Source of the DNA: a bacterium UBA7470
GTDB lineage: Bacteria > Pseudomonadota > Gammaproteobacteria > Burkholderiales > Burkholderiaceae_C
Direction: 5' to 3'
DNA: 12,848 nucleotides
Assembly (NCBI GenBank): GCA_002479815.1
Contig: DLPA01000123.1
Span: 1 to 12,848, forward strand
This document shows positions 6,763 through 12,848 of this stretch, piece after piece. The notes under the pieces are model-generated. The model was not told where the DNA came from, searched no databases, and worked only from the letters and a program-made list of their open reading frames with translations. The stretch's first letter is position 1; each line of letters opens with the position of its first letter. The position numbers were made by a program, and so were the translations under genes.

Positions 6763-6791
6763 TTGCGTAAACAGCTCACTTTTTTTACTAT
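6763..6791 (+). promoter_or_regulatory. Candidate sigma-70-like promoter for the glgC operon
   Basis: TTGCGT (6763-6768; 3 of 6 matches to the -35 consensus) is separated by exactly 17 bases from TACTAT (6786-6791; 4 of 6 matches to the -10 consensus). Both boxes lie inside the right arm of the inverted-repeat element and point into glgC. The predicted start would be near 6798. The match is weak and the region is AT-rich, so chance resemblance is possible. Confidence 0.3.
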
Positions 6792-6810
6792 CTTTTTTAA
6801 TTAAACTGTC

Positions 6811-8160
6811 ATGGATAGGCACTGGGTTTGTGGAAGAATGGAACATCAAAAACCCCAGCTCATCACCCTGTTTATGGACAAGAACTCCCCTCACTACTTG
6901 GCTCGCCGCACCATTGCCTTGGTACTGGCGGGGGGCCGTGGCTCGCGGCTGCACGCGCTCACCGACCGGCGCACCAAGCCGGCGGTGTATTTCGGCGGTA
7001 AATTTCGCATCATCGACTTTGCCTTGTCCAACTGCCTGAACTCCAATGTGCGCCGCATTGGGGTGTTGACGCAGTACAAATCACACAGCTTGCTGCGACA
7101 TTTGCAGCGGGGTTGGAACATTTTGCGAAGTGAATTTAATGAATTCATTGACTTGCTGCCCGCCCAGCAGCGCATCGACGACGTGAGCTGGTACCAAGGC
7201 ACGGCCGATGCGGTGTTTCAAAACCTCGACATCCTCAAAGCACACAATCCCGAATACATTTTGGTGCTGGCTGGCGATCACATCTACAAAATGGACTACG
7301 CCGAGCTGATTGCCGACCATGTGGCCCAAGGCGCACGCTGCACCGTGGGCTGCATTGAAGTGCCTTTAGACGAAGCCCAAGCCTTTGGCGTGATGGCGGT
7401 GGACGACAAGCGGCGCATCACCCGCTTTACAGAAAAACCCCAACATCCCGATGCCATGCCCGACCAGCCCGATCAAGCCTTGGCGAGCATGGGCATTTAT
7501 GTCTTTGATGCGGCTTACTTGTTTCAAGCCCTGCAAGCCGATGCCGCGCAAGCCGGCTCCAGCCGCGACTTTGGCAAGGACATCATCCCCGCCATCGTGG
7601 CGCGTGGTGAAGCCATGGCCCACCCCTTTGGGCGGTCTTGCGTCAAAAGCAGCCCCAACGCCCCCGCGTATTGGCGCGATGTGGGCACGGTCGATGCGTA
7701 TTGGCAAGCCAATATCGACCTGACAGGCACGGTGCCCGAGCTGGATATGTACGACCGCGAATGGCCCATCTGGACGTATCAAGAACAACTGCCGCCCGCC
7801 AAATTTGTGTTCGACGACGATGGACGGCGCGGCATGGCGGTCGATGCCTTGGTGTCGGGGGGCTGCATCATTTCAGGATCGACCGTGCGCCGCTCGGTCT
7901 TGTTTTCGCAAGTGCGGGTCAACTCCTTCAGCCTCGTGCAAGAGGCGGTGATCTTGCCCCGCGTCACCATTGGGCGGCATTGCCGCTTGAAAAAAGTCGT
8001 CATCGACGATGGCTGTCACATCCCCGACGGCACGGTCATCGGCGAAGACCCCGAGGCCGATGCCCAACGCTTTCACCGCACCGAGGAGGGGGTCGTGCTT
8101 GTCACCCGCGATATGTTGGAGGCACTGCAACCCCCTCACGAGGGGGGAACACACCCATGA
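6811..8160 (+). CDS. glgC: Glucose-1-phosphate adenylyltransferase (ADP-glucose pyrophosphorylase)
   Basis: GlgC makes ADP-glucose and pyrophosphate from ATP and glucose-1-phosphate, the committed step of bacterial glycogen synthesis. Numbered from ATG 6811 (449 aa), it shows ALVLAGGRGSRL (36-47, nucleotide binding), TKPAVYFGGKFRIIDF (55-70; Lys56 matches E. coli Lys39, linked to fructose-1,6-bisphosphate activation), WYQGTADAV (127-135; Tyr128 matches Tyr114 near the AMP site), LAGDHIYK (153-160; Asp156 matches catalytic Asp142) and FTEKP (206-210; Lys209 matches the glucose-1-phosphate-binding Lys195). The left-handed beta-helix domain follows (LVSGGCIISGSTVRRSVLFSQVRVNSF). The protein resembles E. 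coli GlgC closely throughout. The start is unsure: ATGs at 6811, 6838 and 6874 are in frame and none has a well-placed Shine-Dalgarno. Homology begins near ATG 6874 (MDKNSPHYLARRTIALVLAGG), so the mature start may be there (428 aa). Confidence 0.95.
   Translation: MDRHWVCGRMEHQKPQLITLFMDKNSPHYLARRTIALVLAGGRGSRLHALTDRRTKPAVYFGGKFRIIDFALSNCLNSNVRRIGVLTQYKSHSLLRHLQRGWNILRSEFNEFIDLLPAQQRIDDVSWYQGTADAVFQNLDILKAHNPEYILVLAGDHIYKMDYAELIADHVAQGARCTVGCIEVPLDEAQAFGVMAVDDKRRITRFTEKPQHPDAMPDQPDQALASMGIYVFDAAYLFQALQADAAQAGSSRDFGKDIIPAIVARGEAMAHPFGRSCVKSSPNAPAYWRDVGTVDAYWQANIDLTGTVPELDMYDREWPIWTYQEQLPPAKFVFDDDGRRGMAVDALVSGGCIISGSTVRRSVLFSQVRVNSFSLVQEAVILPRVTIGRHCRLKKVVIDDGCHIPDGTVIGEDPEADAQRFHRTEEGVVLVTRDMLEALQPPHEGGTHP
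8141..8147 (+). promoter_or_regulatory. Ribosome binding site of glgA
   Basis: AGGGGGG lies nine bases before ATG 8157, inside the end of glgC. It supports the long form of GlgA. The alternative start ATG 8469 has only C-rich sequence before it. Confidence 0.5.
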
Positions 8161-10040
8161 GCCGAGGCCGCTACCCCAAACGCCTGCCCTTGTGTTTGCA
8201 AGACCGCCGTCGCTTGCGCGGCCGCTTGCGCGCGTCGCCCCCGTGCGAACCACCGCCATCGGCACCTGTAACGGAACACGACGCTTCTGCGCCAACCACA
8301 CCACTGCCCACACTCATGCCCACAGACACGGCGGATGCAGCGCAGGCGGGGGGGTGGGCAAAAGACCCCTTGATTGCAGCCTTACACCAAATGGAATTGC
8401 AGCGCGCGCTGGCCCAGTCTTCTGTGACCGCGTTGCCGGCACACCCCCCCGCGCCTGCCGCCCCCCGTATGGCAAGCACGCGGGTCTTGTTTGTGTGCGC
8501 CGAAGTTTTCCCACTGCTCAAAACCGGCGGCTTGGCCGATGTCTGCGCCGCGCTGCCCCGCGCCTTAGACCAAGAAGGAGCCGATGTGCGGCTCTTGCTG
8601 CCCGCCTTTCCCAGCATGGTCGCGGGCGTCACGCCTGAGGACGCACCCATGTCCCTGCCCTTGGGTCATCCCCCCACACCACCGGGGTCGATCGGTATCG
8701 GCCCGCAAACAGCGACGCCACCAGCGTGGGGCCGTCCGCCACTGCCGTCGCTGTCTGCCGACGTGCGGGCGCAAGCCACCCCGTGGCTGCAACGAGGGCG
8801 CATGAAGCACAACGGGCAGCTTGTCTATTTGCTGCACGCCCCCGCCTTGTTTGGGCGCGAAGGGCATCCTTACGTCGATGCACAAGGGCAGGCATGGGCC
8901 GATGCCCCCTTGCAATTTGCATGGCTGGGTTGGGCGGCGGCGCTGATCGGTTTGGGGCATGACCCCCAATGGTGTCCCACCGTGGTGCATGGGCACGACT
9001 GGCACAGCGGTTTGGCTGCGCCCTACTTACACCTCTTGCACCAAAAGCAGCCCCACTCGGCACGCCCCACCACCGTCTTCACCATTCATAACTTGGCCTA
9101 CCAAGGCGTGTGCAGCTCGCAGTGGCGTGAACCTTTAGGCATCCCTGACGCGTTGTTTCACCTGAACGGCTTGGAATTTCACCACCAGCTTTCGTTCATC
9201 AAAGGGGGCTTGTGCTACAGCGACTATCTGACCACCGTCAGCCCACGCTACGCCCAAGAAATCACCCAAGAAGAACAAGGTTGCGGCCTCGATGGGGTCT
9301 TGCGCCATCGCCAAGACCGTTTGGAGGGGATTCTGAATGGGGTGGATGAACAAGTCTGGCATCCCGCGCACGATGCGCACGTACAACCCGGCTACGACCG
9401 TCATCACCTGCTGGGCAAATCCCTCGCCAAAGCGCGTGTACAAGCCGAATTGGGTCTGGAGCCGCGTCCCAATGCCCTGTTGTGCGTGGTGGTGAGCCGT
9501 TTGACCGAGCAAAAAGGGCTGCACCTCTTGCCCGACATCATCCATGAATTGGTGCAACGTGGTGGTCAGCTTGCCGTATTGGGTTCGGGCGATGCAGCCA
9601 TTGAATCTGACTTGTCCGCTTGTGCGCAACAGCACCCCACACAAATGGCCTTGCGCTTGGGTTACGACGAAGCCTTGGCGCACCGCCTGATCGCAGGGGG
9701 CGATGTGATCTTGGTGCCTTCGCGCTTTGAGCCTTGTGGCCTGACACAGTTGTATGGCTTGCGCTATGGCACGCTGCCCTTGGTGCGCGCCGTAGGAGGT
9801 TTGGCCGACACCGTGACCGATTGCAGCTTGGAGCATCTGGCCGATGGCACCGCCACCGGCTTTGTCTTTCAACAATTGCACGCACAAGACTTGCTAGCCG
9901 CCTTGCGTCGGGCCTTGGTCTTGTGGCGACGGCCCAGTGAGTGGCAAACCGTCCAACGCCAAGGCATGACCCAGCGCCATGACTGGCAGCAAGCCGCACG
10001 TGCCTATATGCGCCTGTACCGCCACGGGCAAGGATCTTAG
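8157..10040 (+). CDS. glgA: Glycogen synthase (ADP-glucose dependent, GT5)
   Basis: GlgA adds glucosyl units from ADP-glucose to the non-reducing ends of alpha-1,4-glucan. The first GT-B domain begins at about residue 108: TRVLFVCAEVFPLLKTGGLADV, with the ADP-glucose-binding KTGGL at 122-126. Other motifs are VVHGHDWHSGLAAPYL (277-291), TVFTIHNLAYQG (306-317), LNGVDEQVW (393-401), VVSRLTEQKGL (445-455; Arg448, Lys453), and PSRFEPCGLTQLYGLRYGTLPLVR (521-544; Glu525). At 627 aa it is far longer than E. coli GlgA (477 aa). About 107 Pro/Ala/Thr/Arg-rich residues precede the catalytic core, and about 30 extra Pro-rich residues lie near 165-215. The start is chosen for the ATGA overlap with glgC and the AGGGGGG before it. 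An ATG at 8469 would give a 523-aa form of near-normal start. The enzyme call is certain; the start is less so. Confidence 0.95.
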   Translation: MSRGRYPKRLPLCLQDRRRLRGRLRASPPCEPPPSAPVTEHDASAPTTPLPTLMPTDTADAAQAGGWAKDPLIAALHQMELQRALAQSSVTALPAHPPAPAAPRMASTRVLFVCAEVFPLLKTGGLADVCAALPRALDQEGADVRLLLPAFPSMVAGVTPEDAPMSLPLGHPPTPPGSIGIGPQTATPPAWGRPPLPSLSADVRAQATPWLQRGRMKHNGQLVYLLHAPALFGREGHPYVDAQGQAWADAPLQFAWLGWAAALIGLGHDPQWCPTVVHGHDWHSGLAAPYLHLLHQKQPHSARPTTVFTIHNLAYQGVCSSQWREPLGIPDALFHLNGLEFHHQLSFIKGGLCYSDYLTTVSPRYAQEITQEEQGCGLDGVLRHRQDRLEGILNGVDEQVWHPAHDAHVQPGYDRHHLLGKSLAKARVQAELGLEPRPNALLCVVVSRLTEQKGLHLLPDIIHELVQRGGQLAVLGSGDAAIESDLSACAQQHPTQMALRLGYDEALAHRLIAGGDVILVPSRFEPCGLTQLYGLRYGTLPLVRAVGGLADTVTDCSLEHLADGTATGFVFQQLHAQDLLAALRRALVLWRRPSEWQTVQRQGMTQRHDWQQAARAYMRLYRHGQGS

Positions 10041-10044
10041 GGTG

Positions 10045-10086
10045 GCGACATCGTCTGGTACCACAAAACAGACGGTGACGCTTTTT
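10045..10086 (+). terminator. Terminator-like hairpin between glgA and glgP
   Basis: GCGACATCGTCTG (10045-10057) pairs with CAGACGGTGACGC (10069-10081) in a 13-bp stem with one A-A mismatch and one G-T pair. The loop is 11 bases, and TTTTT follows at 10082-10086. It starts 5 bases after the glgA stop. It probably ends or attenuates glgC-glgA transcription, so glgP may be made at a lower level by read-through or from its own promoter. Confidence 0.6.
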
Positions 10087-10112
10087 AGTCGTTGGTGTCA
10101 TTCGCTATTTTT

Positions 10113-10118
10113 GAGGAG
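10113..10118 (+). promoter_or_regulatory. Strong ribosome binding site of glgP
   Basis: GAGGAG lies five bases before ATG 10124. It is the best Shine-Dalgarno in the window and fixes the glgP start. Confidence 0.75.
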
Positions 10119-10123
10119 CTTTT

Positions 10124-12607
10124 ATGCCTACATCTGCCACTGCATCTGCGTCCGTCCACGCCCCGCAAGCGCCCGCGTTTGAGTTTGACCGCCCAGGCAA
10201 CTCTGCCGAAGCCCTGCGCAAATCCATCGCCAACCGCTTGCTGTACGCCGTGGGCAAAGATTTACGCGCTGCGACCAAGCGCGATTGGCTCTTTGCACTG
10301 CTGCACGCCGTACGCGACCGCATGATGGACCGCTGGCGCGACACCCTCACCGCTGCACAAGACCAAGATGCCAAGCGCGTCTATTACCTCTCGATGGAGT
10401 ACCTCACAGGCCGCGCCCTGACCAACGCACTGCTGGCGGTAGACATTTTGGACGATGCACGAGCCGCCTGCACCCAACTGGGCGCCGACTTTGATGCCTT
10501 GATCGACTTGGAACACGACGCAGGCCTAGGCAATGGGGGCTTGGGTCGTTTGGCTGCCTGCTTTTTAGATGCGATGGCAGCTTTGGGCATCCCCGGCATG
10601 GGCTACGGCATCCGCTACGACTACGGAATGTTTGCCCAACGCCTGCAAGACGGGCGACAAGTCGAAGAACCCGATCAATGGCTGGCCTACGGTAATCCGT
10701 GGGAGTTTATGCGACCTGAGTTCAGCCACACGGTGCGTTTTGGGGGTCGTTTGGTGCAAGAAGGCGTGAACGTACGCTGGGTGGATACCGAAGACGTGAC
10801 GGCCATGGCCTACGACACCGGCGTGCCGGGCCACGATTTGCACAGCGTCGCCACCTTGCGCCTGTGGTCGGCGCGGGCCACAGGGGGCATCAATCTGGAT
10901 GCCTTCAACCGTGGCGACTATATGCGGGCGGTGGAGGCAAAAAACCTGTCTGAAAACGTCTCGCGCGTGCTCTATCCCGATGACAGCACCGACCACGGCA
11001 AAGAGCTGCGGCTGCGGCAAGAGTACTTTTTTGTCAGCGCCTCGCTGCAAGACATCTTGCGCCGCTACCTGAAAAACCACGGCGATTTCACCGCCCTGCC
11101 CGACAAAGTCGCCATTCACCTGAACGACACCCACCCCGCGCTGGCCGTGCCGGAGCTGATGCGCCTGCTGGTGGATGTACACGACGTGAGCTGGGACGAG
11201 GCATGGGACTACTGCCAACGCATCTTCAGCTACACCAACCACACCCTCATGCACGAGGCACTAGAGACCTGGCCCGTGGACTTGGTGGGACGCTTGCTGC
11301 CGCGTCACTTGCGCATCATCTACGACCTCAACGCCCAATTCTTGGCCCGTGTGCATGAGCAGCATCCGGGCGACCACGACTTGCTGCGCCGCGTGTCGCT
11401 GATCGACGAGCGGGGGCAACGGCGCGTGCGCATGGCCTATCTCTCGGTGCTTGCCAGTCACAAAATCAATGGCGTGTCGGCCCTGCACAGCCAATTGATG
11501 GTGGATACCATCTTTGCCGACTTCGCCCGCCTCTTCCCCGAGCGATTCTGCAACGTCACCAACGGCATCACACCCAGGCGTTGGCTCTCGCAAGCCAATC
11601 GCCCTTTGTCAGACTTGATCGACGACCGCATCGGCCGGACTTGGCGCAGCGATTTAAGCGAGCTGACCCAGTTGCGCCCATTGGCGACCGAGCCGGAATT
11701 TGCCAACGCCTTCCGACTCGCCAAAGTGCAAAACAAACGCCGGCTGGCCGAGCGCATCGCCCGAGACTGTGGCGTGGTGGTGGACCCCGACAGCTTGTTC
11801 GACGTGCAAGTCAAACGCATCCACGAGTACAAACGCCAGTTGCTGAACCTCCTGCACGTCGTCACCCGCTACCAGCAAATTTTGGCGCACCCGCACGCCA
11901 ACTGGGTGCCGCGCACGGTGATTTTTGCAGGCAAAGCGGCATCAGCCTACTACATGGCCAAGCTGGTGATTCGGCTCATCAACGACGTGGCGCGGGTGGT
12001 CAACAACGACCCACGTATCGGCAACCGCCTGAAAGTGGTGTTCATGCCCAACTACCGCGTGTCGCTGGCAGAAGTCATCATTCCTGCCGCCGATTTGTCC
12101 GAGCAAATTTCGACCGCAGGAACAGAAGCCTCTGGCACGGGGAATATGAAATTTGCGCTCAACGGCGCACTGACCATCGGGACGTGGGATGGCGCGAACA
12201 TTGAAATGGCCGAGGCCGTTGACCCTGAGCATATGTTCATTTTTGGCCTGAAAACCGAGCAAGTGGCCGACCTACGCGCCAGCGGTTACAACCCACGCCG
12301 CTACTACGATCACAACTACGATCTGAAAAGCGCCATCGACCGTATTGCCGAAGGTTTGTTCTGCCCCGAAGAACCCAACCGCTACCACGACATCACCCGC
12401 ACGCTGCTGGAGCAAGATCACTACCTGCTGCTGGCCGACTATGCCGATTACGTCGCCACCCAGCACCAAGTCGATGACCTCTACCGCCGCCCCAGCGAGT
12501 GGACGCGCTGGGCCATCTTGAACACCGCTGGCATGGGTCACTTCAGCGCCGACCGCACCATCACCGAATACGCCCGACGCATTTGGCAAGTGCAAGCCGT
12601 CGTCTGA
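10124..12607 (+). CDS. glgP: Glycogen/starch/alpha-glucan phosphorylase
   Basis: GlgP is a pyridoxal-phosphate enzyme (GT35) that releases glucose-1-phosphate from the non-reducing ends of glycogen. The 827-aa length is normal (E. coli GlgP about 815). Motifs in order are RVYYLSMEYLTGR (85-97), GLGNGGLGRLAACFLDA (134-150), YGIRYDYGMF (161-170), YGNPWEF, RVLYPDDST, HLNDTHP (about 332-338), FSYTNHTLMHEALETWPV, VTNGITPRRWL, DVQVKRIHEYKRQLLN, and the cofactor site EASGTGNMKFALNGALTIGTWDGAN with Lys676 as the expected Schiff-base lysine. The catalytic and cofactor regions look complete. It follows glgA by 83 bases that contain a terminator-like hairpin. PdxJ, which supplies the precursor of its cofactor, is encoded in the previous operon, though that is probably incidental. 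Confidence 0.97.
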   Translation: MPTSATASASVHAPQAPAFEFDRPGNSAEALRKSIANRLLYAVGKDLRAATKRDWLFALLHAVRDRMMDRWRDTLTAAQDQDAKRVYYLSMEYLTGRALTNALLAVDILDDARAACTQLGADFDALIDLEHDAGLGNGGLGRLAACFLDAMAALGIPGMGYGIRYDYGMFAQRLQDGRQVEEPDQWLAYGNPWEFMRPEFSHTVRFGGRLVQEGVNVRWVDTEDVTAMAYDTGVPGHDLHSVATLRLWSARATGGINLDAFNRGDYMRAVEAKNLSENVSRVLYPDDSTDHGKELRLRQEYFFVSASLQDILRRYLKNHGDFTALPDKVAIHLNDTHPALAVPELMRLLVDVHDVSWDEAWDYCQRIFSYTNHTLMHEALETWPVDLVGRLLPRHLRIIYDLNAQFLARVHEQHPGDHDLLRRVSLIDERGQRRVRMAYLSVLASHKINGVSALHSQLMVDTIFADFARLFPERFCNVTNGITPRRWLSQANRPLSDLIDDRIGRTWRSDLSELTQLRPLATEPEFANAFRLAKVQNKRRLAERIARDCGVVVDPDSLFDVQVKRIHEYKRQLLNLLHVVTRYQQILAHPHANWVPRTVIFAGKAASAYYMAKLVIRLINDVARVVNNDPRIGNRLKVVFMPNYRVSLAEVIIPAADLSEQISTAGTEASGTGNMKFALNGALTIGTWDGANIEMAEAVDPEHMFIFGLKTEQVADLRASGYNPRRYYDHNYDLKSAIDRIAEGLFCPEEPNRYHDITRTLLEQDHYLLLADYADYVATQHQVDDLYRRPSEWTRWAILNTAGMGHFSADRTITEYARRIWQVQAVV

Positions 12608-12617
12608 GGCACAGCCG

Positions 12618-12848
12618 TCAACCCAGCACCACCAGCCGACTCGCCCCACCCGGGCGTTTTTGCAGGTGGATGCGGGTGCTCATGCGTTCGGTCATGTCTT
12701 GAACGTGGGAGATGACCCCGACTTGGCGGCCTTGGGATTGGAGTTGGTCTAGGGCATCGAGGGCGATTTGCAGCGCATCGGCATCGAGCGAGCCAAAGCC
12801 CTCGTCGATGAACAAGGTTTCCACCTGCACCCGATGCGAGGACAGCGA
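12618..12848 (-). CDS. sbcC: Exonuclease SbcC, C-terminal end (partial)
   Basis: This minus-strand frame enters from the right edge and stops with TGA at 12618-12620, giving 76 visible residues. They read SLSSHRVQVETLFIDEGFGS and continue LDADALQIALDALDQLQSQGRQVGVISHV. ETLFIDEGFGSLD is the Walker B motif plus D-loop, and GVISHV is the switch His loop of the SbcC/Rad50 ATPase. SbcC with SbcD forms a nuclease that cuts DNA hairpins and double-strand ends. The final MSTRIHLQKRPGGASRLVVLG is the usual short tail. An internal GTG at 12830 is not a real start, since similarity continues to the window edge. It converges on glgP with only 10 bases between the stops. Confidence 0.9.
   Translation of the reverse strand, partial: SLSSHRVQVETLFIDEGFGSLDADALQIALDALDQLQSQGRQVGVISHVQDMTERMSTRIHLQKRPGGASRLVVLG
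12642..12661 (+). terminator. Candidate glgP terminator inside the sbcC 3' end
   Basis: CGCCC (12642-12646) and GGGCG (12652-12656) form a 5-bp all-G/C stem with a 5-base loop, followed by TTTTT (12657-12661). It lies 35 bases after the glgP stop, in the coding strand direction expected for glgP, and overlaps the last codons of the convergent sbcC gene. Confidence 0.5.

Larger units (their letters stand above)
6560..6791. repeat. AT-rich 232-bp element with 29-bp terminal inverted repeats
   Basis: The left arm 6560-6588 and the right arm 6763-6791 are reverse complements over 29 bp with one mismatch (C6580 against A6771). The shared core is AGTGAGCTG followed by TTACGCAA in the left arm. In the same register, after a 2-bp mismatch, 6552-6557 (TAAAAA) pairs with 6794-6799. 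Inside lie nested inverted repeats: 6631-6640 with 6723-6732 (perfect 10 bp), 6643-6649 with 6689-6695 (perfect 7 bp) and 6654-6666 with 6674-6686 (perfect 13 bp). The 270 bases 6541-6810 contain 76 G/C by hand count (28 %), against 60-70 % in flanking genes. No open reading frame of transposase size and no clear flanking target-site duplication are present. It could be a MITE-like non-autonomous mobile element, a structured RNA/terminator region or a large cruciform. Confidence 0.65.

Noticed and set aside
6394..6810. Transposase, toxin-antitoxin, retron or tRNA gene in the non-coding gap
   Set aside because: No frame of suitable size, no cloverleaf and no reverse transcriptase were found. 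Only repeats and hairpins can be supported.
7638..8156. Upstream part of the open frame that leads into glgA
   Set aside because: It overlaps the conserved C-terminal half of glgC in another frame and its translation is Arg-rich shadow sequence. The glgA gene starts at 8157 at the earliest.
8157..8468. A separate small gene between glgC and glgA
   Set aside because: The frame is continuous with the GlgA core without a stop, so an extended GlgA or a later start is simpler.
1..12848. CRISPR array or defence island
   Set aside because: No regularly spaced direct repeats and no nuclease, helicase or Cas-like genes are present. All large genes are recognised housekeeping or glycogen genes.

Overview
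This looks like chromosomal DNA of a betaproteobacterium, most likely of the order Burkholderiales (Comamonadaceae-like). The evidence is the housekeeping order lepA-lepB-DUF4845-rnc-era-recO-pdxJ-acpS-nagZ, the small DUF4845 gene between lepB and rnc, the SLSDD-type AcpS and the particular PdxJ variant. This placement is inferred from gene order and remembered family patterns, not from a database search.

Region 1 (1-6393, all + strand) is one tightly packed operon. It starts with the 3' end of lepA (translation factor EF4). It continues with signal peptidase I (lepB), a small single-pass membrane protein (DUF4845), RNase III (rnc), the Era GTPase, RecO, PdxJ (vitamin B6 synthesis), AcpS (holo-ACP synthase) and NagZ (beta-N-acetylglucosaminidase of murein recycling). 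Most junctions overlap by 1-4 bases or are under 15 bases apart (TAATG, ATGA), so translational coupling is likely. Base composition drifts from about 40-55 % G+C in hand-counted lepB/DUF4845 lines to about 70-77 % in pdxJ lines.

Region 2 (6394-6810) is the only long non-coding stretch. Its first part (about 6415-6515) holds a BIME-like pair of inverted C-rich/G-rich repeats with a perfect 9-bp hairpin. The second part is strikingly AT-rich (76 G/C in 270 bases over 6541-6810, about 28 %). It contains a 232-bp element, 6560-6791, bounded by 29-bp terminal inverted repeats with one mismatch. Inside the element are nested smaller inverted repeats, including a perfect 13-bp terminator-like hairpin. 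No transposase is present. This is the least explained structure in the window. Its right arm ends 20 bases before the first possible glgC start and contains a promoter-like sequence pointing into glgC.

Region 3 (6811-12607, + strand) is a glycogen operon: glgC (ADP-glucose pyrophosphorylase), glgA (glycogen synthase, overlapping glgC by ATGA) and, after an 83-bp gap with a terminator-like hairpin, glgP (glycogen phosphorylase). GlgC makes ADP-glucose, GlgA polymerises it and GlgP degrades the polymer to glucose-1-phosphate. No branching (glgB) or debranching (glgX) enzyme lies in the window. GlgA is unusually long (627 aa), with a low-complexity N-terminal extension of about 107 residues and a Pro-rich internal insertion.

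Region 4 (12618-12848, - strand) is the C-terminal end of an SbcC-type ATPase, convergent with glgP. A terminator-like hairpin for glgP lies inside its coding sequence.

I found no CRISPR array, tRNA, rRNA, phage gene or recognisable defence system.
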